Shown: one piece after another, positions 1-8,637 of the stretch
Layout of the letters: each line of letters begins with the position of its first letter
Numbering within the stretch: the stretch's first letter is position 1
From: Iamia sp035575815
GTDB taxonomy: Bacteria > Actinomycetota > Acidimicrobiia > Acidimicrobiales > Iamiaceae
Length of the DNA stretch: 64,000 nucleotides
Direction: 5' to 3'
Assembly: GCF_035575815.1 (NCBI RefSeq)
Contig: NZ_DATLXO010000102.1
Location: 1 to 64,000 of the forward strand
Position numbers and translations under genes: made by a program
The notes under the pieces: generated by a model
What the model was told of the DNA's origin: nothing
Database searches by the model: none
What the model saw: only the letters and a program-made list of their open reading frames with translations

Positions 1-1721
1 GTGAGGAAGTCGTCGCTGACCTCGTGGTCGTACTCGTCGACGAAGCGCATGATGGGCCGCGACAGCTCCCGGTAGGGCGAGTACAGGGTGCGGAGCTCGA
101 CGGGGATGCCGTGGGCCGCCCACGCCGCGGTGATGGTCTCCTGCTGCTCCGCGGAGGCCACCACGGTGACCGCCAGCAACCGGTCCGGACGCAGTGATCG
201 GGCGTACGCGATGGCTTCCAGCGAGCCCTTGGTGACCCGGCCCACCAGCACCACGACGGTGTGGGTGCGGCGTCGCGCCTTGTAGCCCTCGGGCACGGCG
301 AGGGCCCGGTCGACCCGGCCGTAGTGCTTCCGGATGGCCCGGAACACCAAGACGATGGCGGGGATCACCACCGCCGGGATCCACGCCCCCTGGAAGAACT
401 TCGAGACGACCACGACCACCAGCACGACAGAGGTGGCCGCGCAACCCACCGCGTTGATCGCCAGGCCCCGCTGCCAGCTGGGCTCGCGCTCCCGGAGGTG
501 GTGGACGATCATGCCCGCCTGGCTGAGGCTGAAGCCGGTGAACACGCCCACCGCGTAGAGCGGGATGAGCGCGCTGACCTCGGCCCGGAAGGCGACGATC
601 AGTAGGCCCGCCATGGCCGCCAGGGCGATGATGCCGTTGGAGAACGCCAGCCGGTCACCTCGGGCTGCGAGCTGACGCGGCAAGTAGCCGTCGCGGGCGA
701 TGATCGAGGAGAGCTGCGGGAACCCGGCGTACGCGGTGTTGGCGGCGAGGATCAAGATGGCGAACGTCGCGATCTGGAACACGTAGTAAACGGGGTTCTC
801 GCCGAAGACGTGCTTGCCCATCTGTGACAGCACGGTCTCGCCCCCCTCGTCGACCACGGGGAGCAGGTGGTGGGCGAGCACCCCGATGCCGAGGAACCCG
901 AGGCCCAGGATCAGCCCCATGAACGTGAGGGTGCTCGACGCGTTCTTCGACTCGGGCCGGCGGAAGGTGGGCACCCCGTTGGAGATGGCCTCCACGCCCG
1001 AGAGCACCACCGCGCCGGAGGAGAAGGCCCGCAGGAGGATGAAGATCGCCGCGCTCCCGGCGAGGGCGTGCTCGCGGGCGAACTCGTCGGCCAGCTCGGG
1101 CCCGGTCTGGATGGGGCCCAGGTCGAAGGCGAACACGCGGGTCAACCCGAAGGCCAGCAGCGACCCGAGCATGATCACGTAGAGGTAGGTGGGGACGGCG
1201 AAGACCTTGCCCGCCTCCTTCAGCCCCCGCAGGTTGGCCACCGTCATGAGCACGAGGAACCCGAGGCAGAGGCCGATGCGGTACTGGTCGGGGCGCAGGG
1301 CAGGGATGGCCGAAGCGATGGCGAGCACGCCCGAGGAGATCGACACCGCGACGGTCAGCGTGTAGTCGACGAGCAGCGAGGCCCCCGCCACCAACCCAGC
1401 GCCGCCGCTCAGGTTCTCCTTGGCCACCACGTAGGCGCCGCCGCCGTTGGGGTAGGCGTGGATCGTCTGGCGGTAGCTCGTGAGCACGATGAAGAGCAGG
1501 GCCACCGCGGCGATCCCGATCGGCACCAGGTAGGAGTGGGTCTTCGGGAACTGCACGGCCATGAGCAGCACGAGGAGGATCTCCTCGGTGGCGTACGCCG
1601 TCGAGGAGATGGCATCGGATGCGAACACGGCCAGGGCGACGGGCTTGCTGATCCGCTGGTTGTGCTCCTCGCTCGACGGCAAGGGCTGGCCGACGAGCAG
1701 GCGCTTGAAGAGGGATGCCAT
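1..1721 (-). CDS. APC-superfamily amino acid permease (partial, C-terminus cut by window edge)
   Basis: The reading frame is open from an ATG at 1721 to the window edge, giving 573 codons. The protein begins MASLFKRLLVGQPLPSSEEH and then has a series of hydrophobic segments over roughly residues 30-450. It includes FASDAISSTAYATEEILL near the first helix and YPNGGGAYVVAKENLSGG, both typical of APC transporters. After the helices comes a soluble tail (about residue 480 on, containing RRRTHTVVVLVGRVTKGSLEA) like the cytoplasmic domain of large actinobacterial permeases. It probably imports an amino acid or other solute across the plasma membrane. It is divergent from the two trkA genes, the same arrangement as Rv2690c beside ceoB and ceoC. 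Substrate unknown. Confidence 0.85.
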   Translation of the reverse strand, partial: MASLFKRLLVGQPLPSSEEHNQRISKPVALAVFASDAISSTAYATEEILLVLLMAVQFPKTHSYLVPIGIAAVALLFIVLTSYRQTIHAYPNGGGAYVVAKENLSGGAGLVAGASLLVDYTLTVAVSISSGVLAIASAIPALRPDQYRIGLCLGFLVLMTVANLRGLKEAGKVFAVPTYLYVIMLGSLLAFGLTRVFAFDLGPIQTGPELADEFAREHALAGSAAIFILLRAFSSGAVVLSGVEAISNGVPTFRRPESKNASSTLTFMGLILGLGFLGIGVLAHHLLPVVDEGGETVLSQMGKHVFGENPVYYVFQIATFAILILAANTAYAGFPQLSSIIARDGYLPRQLAARGDRLAFSNGIIALAAMAGLLIVAFRAEVSALIPLYAVGVFTGFSLSQAGMIVHHLREREPSWQRGLAINAVGCAATSVVLVVVVVSKFFQGAWIPAVVIPAIVLVFRAIRKHYGRVDRALAVPEGYKARRRTHTVVVLVGRVTKGSLEAIAYARSLRPDRLLAVTVVASAEQQETITAAWAAHGIPVELRTLYSPYRELSRPIMRFVDEYDHEVSDDFL

Positions 1722-1908
1722 CACACCTGCCAGCGGGATCGAGGATCCGCCCCGGGACCCAGCCGGGGCAGCCTACGACGAGCTGCCGGTCCGACTGCGA
1801 GTCCGAGGTCGGTCCGGAGGTTCGGCGACGTGAGATCACCTCCGGGTACTCATCTAGGCTCCGCCCCCGCCGCTCGGCCACCGGGCTCCGCGGCGAGCGG
1901 AGGTCCAC
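1722..1908. promoter_or_regulatory. Divergent promoter region between permease and trkA pair
   Basis: This 187-base gap separates two divergent genes and must hold both promoters. On the plus strand TAGGCT at 1855-1860 looks like a -10 box about 48 bases before the trkA GTG. A GCGGAGG ribosome site lies just before that start. No clear -35 was identified on either strand. Confidence 0.4.
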
Positions 1909-2580
1909 GTGCACGTCGTCGTCGTGGGGTGCGGTCGGGTCGGAGCGGGGCTCGCCGGTGCGATCGAGGCCCACGGCCACACCGTCGCCGTCGTCGACCG
2001 CCGGTCGAAGGCCTTCGCCCGGCTCCCCGACACCTTCTCCGGCCACACCGTCGTGGGCGTGGGCTTCGACCGCGACCGGCTGCGGGCCGCCGGCATCGAG
2101 GAGGCCGGCGCCGTGGCCGCGGTGACCAGCGGCGACAACTCCAACATCCTCATCGCCCGGGTCGCCCGCGAGACCTTCGACATCCCGCGGGTCGTGGCCC
2201 GCATCTATGACCCTCGCCGGGCTGCCATCTACGAACGCCTGGGCATCCCCACCATCGCCACCGTGCAGTGGACCACCGAGCGGGTGCTGCAGCGGGTGCT
2301 GCCCGAACGTCCGACGGTCGAGTGGATCGACGCCAGCGCCAAGGTCGTGCTCGTCGAGCGCAACGTGCCGCCGGCCTGGGCCGGGCGGCGCGTCCTCGAC
2401 CTCGACGTCGACGGTGCCGCCCGCATCGTGGCCGTGACCCGGCTCGGCGTGGCCCGGATGCCGACCCACGAGCTGCTCCTGCAGGACGGCGACACCGTGC
2501 ACGTCGCTCTCGGGGGCGACGACATCGACGCCTTCGACGAGCGCCTGTCGGCTCCTCCGACGTCAGGGTCGCACCCGTGA
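1909..2580 (+). CDS. trkA: TrkA-family potassium uptake regulatory protein (RCK_N + RCK_C)
   Basis: A 223-residue cytoplasmic protein. The N-terminal Rossmann fold has the nucleotide motif GCGRVGAGLAGAIEAHGH (residues 7-24), and a smaller RCK_C domain occupies roughly residues 140-215. TrkA proteins bind NAD(H) or ATP and gate a membrane potassium channel subunit. The GTG start at 1909 has a good GCGGAGG site. It is followed 70 bases later by a second TrkA-like gene, matching the CeoB/CeoC pair of mycobacteria. No TrkH/TrkG channel gene is in the window; the neighbouring APC permease may be the partner, but that is inference. Confidence 0.88.
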   Translation: MHVVVVGCGRVGAGLAGAIEAHGHTVAVVDRRSKAFARLPDTFSGHTVVGVGFDRDRLRAAGIEEAGAVAAVTSGDNSNILIARVARETFDIPRVVARIYDPRRAAIYERLGIPTIATVQWTTERVLQRVLPERPTVEWIDASAKVVLVERNVPPAWAGRRVLDLDVDGAARIVAVTRLGVARMPTHELLLQDGDTVHVALGGDDIDAFDERLSAPPTSGSHP

Positions 2581-2594
2581 CCGTCGCCCGCCTC

Positions 2595-2636
2595 CCCGTC
2601 GCTCATCCGCCCGTCGCTCACCCGCCCGTCGCTCGA
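2595..2636. repeat. 15-bp tandem repeat (2.8 copies) between the trkA genes
   Basis: The unit CCCGTCGCTCAYCCG occurs at 2595, 2610 and 2625 in the short spacer between the two trkA genes. It is noncoding and ends just before the ribosome site of the second gene. It is probably a replication-slippage product. Confidence 0.75.
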
Positions 2637-2650
2637 GAGGCGCCCCGCCC

Positions 2651-3370
2651 ATGAAGATCGTGATCGCCGGAGGCGGCAACGTCGGCACGTTCATCGCCAC
2701 CGACCTGGCCGACGCGGGCCACGACGTCACGATCGTCGAGGTCGACCCGGCCCGCACCGAGACCGCGCTCGAGGTCGGCGAGACCCCCGGCGTGCGCTGG
2801 GTCGTGGCCGACGCCTGCGAGGTGAGCGAGTTCGACAAGGCCGAGGTGGCGCAGGCCGACGTGGTCGCCGCCGTCACCGGCGACGACGAGGACAACCTCG
2901 TCATCTCCCTGCTGGCCAAGCAGGAGTTCGCCGTCCCCCGCGTCGTGGCGCGCGTGAACAACCCCCGCAACGAGTGGATGTTCACGCAGGCCTGGGGGGT
3001 CGACGTCTCGGTCTCGACCCCGCACCTGCTCACCGCCCTCGTCGAGGAGGCGGTGTCGGTCGGCACCTTGGTGCGGCTGCTGTCGTTCGAGGGGGGGAGG
3101 GCCCGACTGTCGGAGGCGACGCTCACCGACGCGTCGCCGTCGGTCGGCCTCGACCTGGCCGAGCTGGCCCTGCCTCGCGACTCCACCGTCGTGGCCATCC
3201 TTCGCGACTCCCACGTCATCGTCCCCCGGGGCGACAGCGTGCTGCGCAGCGGCGACGAGGTCCTTGTCCTCACCACGCCGGAGGCCGAGGACGAGGTGGT
3301 GTCGGTGCTGCTGGGGTCCGACACCGGGGAGAGCGCAACGCCCACCCCGCCGGTCGACATCGAAGGCTGA
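2651..3370 (+). CDS. trkA: TrkA-family potassium uptake regulatory protein (second copy)
   Basis: 239 residues with the same RCK_N/RCK_C plan as the upstream gene. The dinucleotide motif GGGNVGTFIATDLADAGHD is at residues 7-25, followed by acidic EVDPAR at the end of the second strand, and the RCK_C part ends near residue 225. The ATG at 2651 is preceded by GAGAGG. The two paralogs probably form a hetero-oligomeric gating ring on one transporter, as proposed for CeoB and CeoC. They share an operon and diverge in sequence, so this is an old duplication. Confidence 0.88.
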   Translation: MKIVIAGGGNVGTFIATDLADAGHDVTIVEVDPARTETALEVGETPGVRWVVADACEVSEFDKAEVAQADVVAAVTGDDEDNLVISLLAKQEFAVPRVVARVNNPRNEWMFTQAWGVDVSVSTPHLLTALVEEAVSVGTLVRLLSFEGGRARLSEATLTDASPSVGLDLAELALPRDSTVVAILRDSHVIVPRGDSVLRSGDEVLVLTTPEAEDEVVSVLLGSDTGESATPTPPVDIEG

Positions 3371-3396
3371 GAGGCCGCCGGAAGGGGCGGGCCGGG

Positions 3397-3747
3397 TCAG
3401 GGCAACAGCGTGTAGGAGGGGTTCAACAGCACCAGGCGCCCGCCGTGACGACGAGCCATCCCCTCGACCGCCACCGGCCGGCCCGGGTCGAGGCCCCCGA
3501 CGCGCGTGCGCCCGGTGAACACGGCCACCGCGCGCGCCGTGCCGTCGTCGACGGTGACCTCCAAGCAGGGGGCCCCGGCGCGGGGCACGACCTGGAGGCC
3601 GGCCACCTCGCCCCGGATCCGCACCGGCCCCCGGTCGGCTGCCTCGTCGATGCGCGAGCAGCTGGCGTCGGTGAACCGGGCCTGGAGGCTCTCGGCGTGG
3701 AGGTCCTCGTTGGTGCGCTTCAGGCGGCGACGGAGCGAATCGAGCAT
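3397..3747 (-). CDS. OB-fold nucleic-acid-binding domain protein
   Basis: A 116-residue protein starting MLDSLRRRLKRTNEDLHAE, with an OB-fold core VRIRGEVAGLQVVPRAG ... RPVAVEGMARRHGGRLVLLN over residues 45-110. The ATG at 3747 was preferred to longer frames because homologues begin at this point (family knowledge). The gene converges on the trkA pair from the opposite strand, as Rv2694c does beside ceoB/ceoC. It has no catalytic motif, so nucleic-acid or ligand binding is the only defensible function. Confidence 0.75.
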   Translation of the reverse strand: MLDSLRRRLKRTNEDLHAESLQARFTDASCSRIDEAADRGPVRIRGEVAGLQVVPRAGAPCLEVTVDDGTARAVAVFTGRTRVGGLDPGRPVAVEGMARRHGGRLVLLNPSYTLLP

Positions 3748-3919
3748 CCGACCAGCGTCGCGCGTCCGGAGCCGATGACGTGTCCCGGTCCTCGCCAGGC
3801 GCGCTCGCGGCCGGCGCGCGTGCCGGAGGCCCCGCCTCATCGGTACCCTCGGAGCGCGCCGGGTGGCGCGGCACACCCTCCGGATCACGTGGTCCGGCGC
3901 ATCCGAGGAGGAGACGTCC

Positions 3920-4174
3920 ATGAGCTTCCTGAGCAGACTTCTGGTCAAGAACGCCCGACCCCTGGCCGAGAAGGCCAAGGACGCGGTCGGCCAGAACGCG
4001 GAGAAGGTCGGAGGGAGCATCGACAAGGTTGCCAAGACCATCGACGACCGCACCCAGGGCAAGCACCGCGGCAAGATCGACAAGGCGGCGGGACGGGCTC
4101 AGGGCCTCGTCGACAAGGCCGAGGCCGACACCCGGCGCAAGCAGCCGCCACCCCCGCCGCCCGACCCTCAGTAG
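3920..4174 (+). CDS. Small antitoxin-like protein (MT0933/Rv0909-type, helix-rich)
   Basis: 84 residues, very rich in Lys, Ala and Asp, with a repeated amphipathic pattern and the segment IDDRTQGKHRGKIDKAAG (about residues 40-57). This pattern is typical of the small actinobacterial proteins annotated as MT0933-type antitoxins. The ATG at 3920 follows a strong GAGGAGGAG site at 3905-3913. A proline run ends the protein. No toxin gene lies next to it, so it may be a solitary CsbD-like or stress protein. The name is a family label, not proof of antitoxin activity. Confidence 0.6.
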   Translation: MSFLSRLLVKNARPLAEKAKDAVGQNAEKVGGSIDKVAKTIDDRTQGKHRGKIDKAAGRAQGLVDKAEADTRRKQPPPPPPDPQ

Positions 4175-4188
4175 CGACCCGGCTGGGG

Positions 4189-5292
4189 CTAGGGGACGAC
4201 CTCGACCGGGGTGCCGGTCGGTGCCAGTGCCATGACCGCCTCGATGTCGTCGTTGGTGAGGCGGACACAGCCGTTGCTGGCCGGAGTGCCGATCAGTGCA
4301 GGGTTCTGGGTGCCGTGCATGGCCACCTGGCCAACCCCCCCGCCGAAGCTCTCGTACACCTCTGAGTAGCCGCTGAAGCTGACCTGCCCGGCGCCGTAGG
4401 CCTCATGCGGCGGGGAGAGCCGCACCAAGCCGTCGACGAAGAAGGTGCCGAGCGGGGTGGGCGACGAGTCCTTGCCGGTGGCGACCGAGGTCTGGAGCAG
4501 GGCCTCATCGCCGGCGTAGACGGTCAGCCGCCGTGCTCCCCGCTCGATCACGATGTGGTGCGGCACGTGACGCAGGGTCACGTCGGACTCCTTGATCCAC
4601 GCCATCGCCGAGTTGGGGCGCGACATGATCTGGGCCAAGAGCCATCCCGGCTCGCGGTCCCGCACCAGGAACACGAGGTCGAGGCCCTCGAAGGTGGGGT
4701 TCTCGAGCACCCGTCCGCTCGGTACCGGGACGCCCGGTCGGGTGTGGAGCGCCACGCCCGGGCCCTTGGCGTCGGCGACCAGGTAGCTGTCGGCCCACGA
4801 GCGCGGCAGCGGAGAGGCCAGCATCAGACCGTCCTCCGCGGTGGGCGACGACGGTGCCCCCGTGGCCGTCGGGGCCGAGGGCGTCGGGGCCGAGGGCGTC
4901 GGGGGCGTCGGGGTCGCGGGCGTCGGGGTCGCGGGCGTCGGGATCGCGGGCGTCGGGATCGCGGGCGTCGTGGGCGTGGTCGTCTGGGTGGTCGGCGTGG
5001 TCGTGGTCGGTGGCGTGGTCGTCGTCGCGGTCGCGATGGTCGGCGCGGCGGTGGTGGTGGGCCAGCTGCCGGCGATGACGGCATCGTCGGGGGTGGTGGG
5101 GCCGGCGTCGACCGTCGCCGCGACCCGGTCGGGGTCACTGCCGACCACGGCGATCCCCGCCGCCGCGAGCGCGAGGACCAGGGCGGCCACCGCCATGATC
5201 ACCCCGACCCGACCGGCGCGCCAGCGGCGGAGGGGGGGTTCCGACGGTCCCGTCTCGGGTGTCGGGTCGTCGGTGGCCTCGGGGTTCCCCAC
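4189..5292 (-). CDS. L,D-transpeptidase (YkuD domain), membrane-anchored, with Pro/Thr spacer
   Basis: 367 residues. A cytoplasmic stretch is followed by one transmembrane helix (VGVIMAVAALVLALAAAGIAV, near residues 29-49). Next comes a long Thr/Pro-rich extracellular linker (about 75-140) and then a catalytic YkuD domain from about 245. The active-site region reads MHGTQNPALIGTPASNGCVRL, giving the conserved HG and SNGCVR with nucleophilic Cys. Such enzymes make 3-3 crosslinks in peptidoglycan outside the membrane. The GTG start at 5292 lies six bases after a TAGGTT box, suggesting a leaderless message. The gene stands alone, convergent with the small antitoxin-like gene. Confidence 0.88.
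   Translation of the reverse strand: MGNPEATDDPTPETGPSEPPLRRWRAGRVGVIMAVAALVLALAAAGIAVVGSDPDRVAATVDAGPTTPDDAVIAGSWPTTTAAPTIATATTTTPPTTTTPTTQTTTPTTPAIPTPAIPTPATPTPATPTPPTPSAPTPSAPTATGAPSSPTAEDGLMLASPLPRSWADSYLVADAKGPGVALHTRPGVPVPSGRVLENPTFEGLDLVFLVRDREPGWLLAQIMSRPNSAMAWIKESDVTLRHVPHHIVIERGARRLTVYAGDEALLQTSVATGKDSSPTPLGTFFVDGLVRLSPPHEAYGAGQVSFSGYSEVYESFGGGVGQVAMHGTQNPALIGTPASNGCVRLTNDDIEAVMALAPTGTPVEVVP
4868..4972. repeat. 15-bp coding tandem repeats in the L,D-transpeptidase linker
   Basis: Units close to GCGTCGGGGTCGCGG (15 bases) recur in phase and encode TPAIP/TPATP/TPSAP pentapeptides of the extracellular linker. The last base of some codons varies between copies, so the array is not a pure recent expansion. 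Confidence 0.8.
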
Positions 5293-5298
5293 GAGGAC

Positions 5299-5304
5299 AA
5301 CCTA
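5299..5304 (-). promoter_or_regulatory. -10 box of leaderless L,D-transpeptidase message
   Basis: On the minus strand TAGGTT lies six bases before the GTG start at 5292, the spacing expected if transcription starts at the start codon. Confidence 0.5.
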
Positions 5305-5340
5305 CCCAGCGCAGGGGCCGGGCGCGCCGCGGGCGTCGGG

Positions 5341-6237
5341 TCAGCCGGGGCCGAGGTCGCGCAGCACCCAGGGCTCCCGGGGCAGCCGGTCCCGGGAGAA
5401 GCGGCCGAGCAGCGTCGGGAGGTCGGTGGGCTCACCCTCTGCGGCCAAGCCGAGCGAACGGGACAGAAGGGCGCGGACCTCGTCACCGCCGAGCTTGGCA
5501 AGGGTCGCCGCGCCGTGGCGCTTGGCCAGGCGCGCCCCGTCGGGACCGAGCACGAGGGGCACGTGGAGGTAGGTCGGCACCGAGAGGCCGAGACGGCGCG
5601 CCAGGTGGACCTGGCGGGGAGTGGAGCCCAGCAGGTCGTCGCCCCGCACGACCTCGCCGACGCCCTGGGCGGCGTCGTCGACCACCACCACCAGGTTGTA
5701 GGCGGGCAGCCCGTCGTTGCGGCGCAGCACGACGTCGTCGACCAGGCCCGACACCCGGCCGGCGAGGGCATCGACCACCTCCACCCGGGCGGCTCCGCCC
5801 CGCAGCCGCAGGGCGGGGGGCCGACCGGTCGCCTGGTGCACCGCCCGATCGGCGTGGGTGAGGGCGCGACAGGTGCCCGGGTAGGCGCCGTCGGGGGCCA
5901 CGCCGTGGGGCGCTCGGGTCGCGTCCTGTATCTCCCGCCGGGTGCAGAAGCAGGGATAGGTCAGGCCCGCGGTGGTGAGGCGGCCGATGGCGTCCTCGTA
6001 GAGGTCGCGCCGCTCGGACTGGCGGACGACCGGCCCGTCCCAGTCGAGGCCCAGGGCCGCGAGGTCCGCCTGCTGTGCGGCCTCGTGCTCGGGCCGCGAG
6101 GCCGGGTCGAGGTCCTCGCTCCGCAGGAGGAAGGCGCTGCCGTCGACGCGGGCGGCCAGCCAAGCCACCAGGGCGGTGCGCAGGTTGCCCAGGTGCAGGG
6201 ACCCGGTGGGGCTGGGGGCGTAGCGGCCGACCGGCAC
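5341..6237 (-). CDS. gluQ: Glutamyl-Q tRNA(Asp) synthetase
   Basis: 298 residues: the catalytic half of a GluRS without an anticodon-binding domain, as expected for GluQ (YadB). The N-terminus has RYAPSPTGSLHLGNLRTAL with the HIGH-like HLGN. The KMSKS-like loop is AKRHG. A zinc site is suggested by CFC ... YPGTC (about residues 95-125). GluQ glutamylates queuosine at position 34 of tRNA-Asp. The GTG at 6237 was chosen because GAGGA sits seven bases upstream; a GTG at 6255 is the alternative. Its stop is about 50 bases from the divergent-side L,D-transpeptidase start. Confidence 0.88.
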   Translation of the reverse strand: MPVGRYAPSPTGSLHLGNLRTALVAWLAARVDGSAFLLRSEDLDPASRPEHEAAQQADLAALGLDWDGPVVRQSERRDLYEDAIGRLTTAGLTYPCFCTRREIQDATRAPHGVAPDGAYPGTCRALTHADRAVHQATGRPPALRLRGGAARVEVVDALAGRVSGLVDDVVLRRNDGLPAYNLVVVVDDAAQGVGEVVRGDDLLGSTPRQVHLARRLGLSVPTYLHVPLVLGPDGARLAKRHGAATLAKLGGDEVRALLSRSLGLAAEGEPTDLPTLLGRFSRDRLPREPWVLRDLGPG

Positions 6238-6413
6238 CGGGCGATCCTCACACACGGCCCCCACCTGCGTACCCCGGTCAGAGCCGGACGAGGGCCGACG
6301 CCCCGTCCGGTGCGCCCCATCACCTCGGCGACTGAGAGGCCGCGCCAACAGGCACCGAGTCGACGTCGCCCGGAGCCGGCTGGTCAACGCGGGGCATGGC
6401 CCCAAGGCGGTGA

Positions 6414-7814
6414 TCAGTCGCGGGGCATGGACTCGAAGCGGGTCAGGTGTCCGAGGAAGCTCAGGCGGGCCACGCCGGTGGGCCCGTTGCGCTGCTTGGC
6501 CACGATGACCTCGGCCAGGCCGGCGTTCTCGGCCGTCGGCTCGTAGACCTCGTCGCGGTAGAGGAACATCACGACGTCCGCATCCTGCTCGAGGGACCCC
6601 GACTCGCGAAGGTCCGAGAGCATGGGGCGCTTGTCGGCGCGCTGCTCGAGGCCGCGGTTGAGCTGGGCGAGGGCGACCACCGGGCACTCGAGCTCGCGGG
6701 CGAGGAGCTTGAGCCCACGGGAGATCTCGGCCACCTCGACCTGGCGGCTCTCGGCGTTGGTGCGGCCGGTCATCAGCTGGATGTAGTCGACGATCACCAT
6801 GCTCAGGCCACCGATCTCGCTGCGGAGGCGCCGGGCCTTGGAGCGGATCTCCATGATCGACACGTTGGGGTTGTCGTCGATCCAGATCTTGGCGTCGCCC
6901 AGGCGCCCCATCGACGCCGCGATGGCGTTCCAGTCCGGGTCTGACAGCCGACCGTTGCGGATCTTCTTCGAGTCGACGCGGGCATCGGCGCAGAGGATCC
7001 GCTGGACGAGCTCGACCTTGCTCATCTCGAGGGAGAACAACAAGATGGCGTGCTCGCCCTTCATGGCCGCGTTGGACGCCATGCCCAGGGCCAGGGCGGT
7101 CTTGCCCATGGCGGGACGGGCGCCGATCACCACCAGGGCACCGGGTTGGAGCCCGGCGGTCAGCTCGTCGATGTCGTAGTAGCCGGTGGGCGTGCCGGTG
7201 ATCTCCGAGCCCCGATCGTGGAGGATCTCGATGCGGGTCAGGGTCTCGCTGAGCAGGTCGGTGAGCCGGGCCGTGCTGCCCTCCCCCTCGTGGCGGGCGA
7301 TGTCGAACACCAGCGACTCGGCCTCGTCGACCGCCTTGCGCACGTCCTCGGGCACCCCGTAGGCCCGCTCGGAGATCGAGCCGGCGGCGCCGATCAGGCG
7401 CCGGAGCAGGGAGTGGTCGCGGACGATGCGGGCGTAGTGGGCGGCGTTGGCGGTGCCGGGGGCATCGGCCTGCAGATCGACGAGGGCAGCGGTGCCACCG
7501 GCGCCGTCGAGCAGGTCGCGGCGCCGCAGCTCGTCGGCCACGGTGATGGGATCGGCCACCTCGCCCTTGGCCGTGAGCACCGACACCGCCTCGTAGATGT
7601 GCTGGTGCGCAGGGCGGTAGAAGACGTCGGAGCCCGGGATGACCTCGGCGGCGGCGGCCACCGCGTCACGTGAGAGCAACAGCGCGCCCAGCAGGGCCCG
7701 CTCGGCGTCGATGTTGTGCGGCGGCACCCGCCCACCGGCGGTCGGCCGCGATCGGGATCGGGTGGTGCGCTCGGGCGGCGGTTCGTCGTCGAACATCGGC
7801 TCGTCGTCGGTCAT
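6414..7814 (-). CDS. dnaB: Replicative DNA helicase DnaB
   Basis: 466 residues with the two DnaB domains. The N-terminal domain (about 30-135) begins PPHNIDAERALLGALLLS. The RecA-like ATPase (about 200-460) has Walker A GARPAMGKT at 231-239 and Walker B MVIVDYIQLMTG. The DnaB motif ELECPVVALAQLNRGLEQR is followed by LRESGSLEQDADVV. The hexamer unwinds DNA ahead of the replisome. An unusual acidic/Arg-rich N-terminal extension of about 30 residues precedes the usual start. No intein is present. The gene lies downstream of rplI, as in actinobacteria, but separated from it by 373 bases, so it probably has its own promoter. Confidence 0.97.
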   Translation of the reverse strand: MTDDEPMFDDEPPPERTTRSRSRPTAGGRVPPHNIDAERALLGALLLSRDAVAAAAEVIPGSDVFYRPAHQHIYEAVSVLTAKGEVADPITVADELRRRDLLDGAGGTAALVDLQADAPGTANAAHYARIVRDHSLLRRLIGAAGSISERAYGVPEDVRKAVDEAESLVFDIARHEGEGSTARLTDLLSETLTRIEILHDRGSEITGTPTGYYDIDELTAGLQPGALVVIGARPAMGKTALALGMASNAAMKGEHAILLFSLEMSKVELVQRILCADARVDSKKIRNGRLSDPDWNAIAASMGRLGDAKIWIDDNPNVSIMEIRSKARRLRSEIGGLSMVIVDYIQLMTGRTNAESRQVEVAEISRGLKLLARELECPVVALAQLNRGLEQRADKRPMLSDLRESGSLEQDADVVMFLYRDEVYEPTAENAGLAEVIVAKQRNGPTGVARLSFLGHLTRFESMPRD

Positions 7815-8187
7815 GAGAGGGGGTCACCTCGGGCTGGGAGCACTCGGGCACGAGCGCGCGAGCGGGGCGCGGAGCTGTTCGACGCGCGGCGCGAGGTGCC
7901 GCGCGCCGACCGGCGGCGGACCTCGCGCGAGCAGCCGCATCGCGTGCTCCCCGTGCCCTTCACCCAAGCCGATCGGGCCTGTGGATCGCTACTGGCGATT
8001 GCCTGTGGACGAGCGGTGGACAACCGCCCTCGCCTGGGGACGAGCGGCCGGCGCCAATCGGAGGCGCACGCGCGTCGCAGCACACCCCAGAGCGGGGGCG
8101 CGCCCTGGGCGTCGACCCGCGCGCGGGTCGACGTCGCTCGGGGGGCGCAACCGGTCCGGCCCCCGAGGGCGCCGGACCGCCAGGTCA
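7815..8187. other. 373-bp gap between rplI and dnaB with two inverted repeats
   Basis: No credible gene. It holds an 8-bp stem (7883-7890 with 7898-7905, 7-base loop) upstream of dnaB and a perfect 24-base palindrome at 8110-8133 downstream of rplI. It also has several TGTGGA-type words (7978-8023) that resemble degenerate DnaA boxes. Confidence 0.6.
8110..8133 (-). terminator. Perfect 24-base palindrome behind rplI, possible terminator
   Basis: The half-site CGTCGACCCGCG is followed directly by its exact complement, 55 bases after the rplI stop. It could end the rpsF-ssb-rpsR-rplI message, although there is no loop and no U-run. A protein-binding site is an alternative. Confidence 0.4.
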
Positions 8188-8637
8188 TCAGGCCCCCACG
8201 ACCTCGAGGCGGACGGGGAACTGCACGTTGGGGTGGAGGCGGGCGGTCACCTGGAACTCACCGGTCTCCTTGATGGGCTCGTCGAGGACGAGCTTGCGCT
8301 TGTCGACCACGATGCCGGTCTGCTCCTCGATGGCGTCGGCCACCTCGGCGGTGCCGACCGAGCCGAACAGACGACCCTCGGTGCCGGCCGCCTTGGCCCG
8401 CACCGAGATGGTGCTGGGCACCAGGACCTTGGCGATCTCCTCGGCGGCCGCCCGGTCGCTGGCGTCGCGGACGGAGCGTCGGCGACGCATGCCCTGGGCC
8501 TGGGCCTCGGCCCCGGCCGTGGCCTTCACCGCCTTCCCGGCGGGGAGCAGGAGGTTGCGGGCGTGGCCGTCGGCCACCTCGACCACCTCTCCCTTGGTGC
8601 CGACGCCGTCGACGTCGGCGTGGAGCACGACGCGCAT
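8188..8637 (-). CDS. rplI: 50S ribosomal protein L9
   Basis: 149 residues of the usual length. The N-terminal domain has VGTKGEVVEVADGHARNLLLP, the L9 signature, followed by a long helix and a C-terminal domain ending LHPNVQFPVRLEVV. It binds 23S rRNA. Its ATG shares one base with the rpsR stop (TGATG), so translation is coupled. It is the last gene of the rpsF operon. Confidence 0.97.
   Translation of the reverse strand: MRVVLHADVDGVGTKGEVVEVADGHARNLLLPAGKAVKATAGAEAQAQGMRRRRSVRDASDRAAAEEIAKVLVPSTISVRAKAAGTEGRLFGSVGTAEVADAIEEQTGIVVDKRKLVLDEPIKETGEFQVTARLHPNVQFPVRLEVVGA

Noticed and set aside
655..2502. 615-codon minus frame across the permease and first trkA gene
   Set aside because: It runs antisense to trkA and out of frame with the permease; composition is Gly/Asp/His-rich with no domain.
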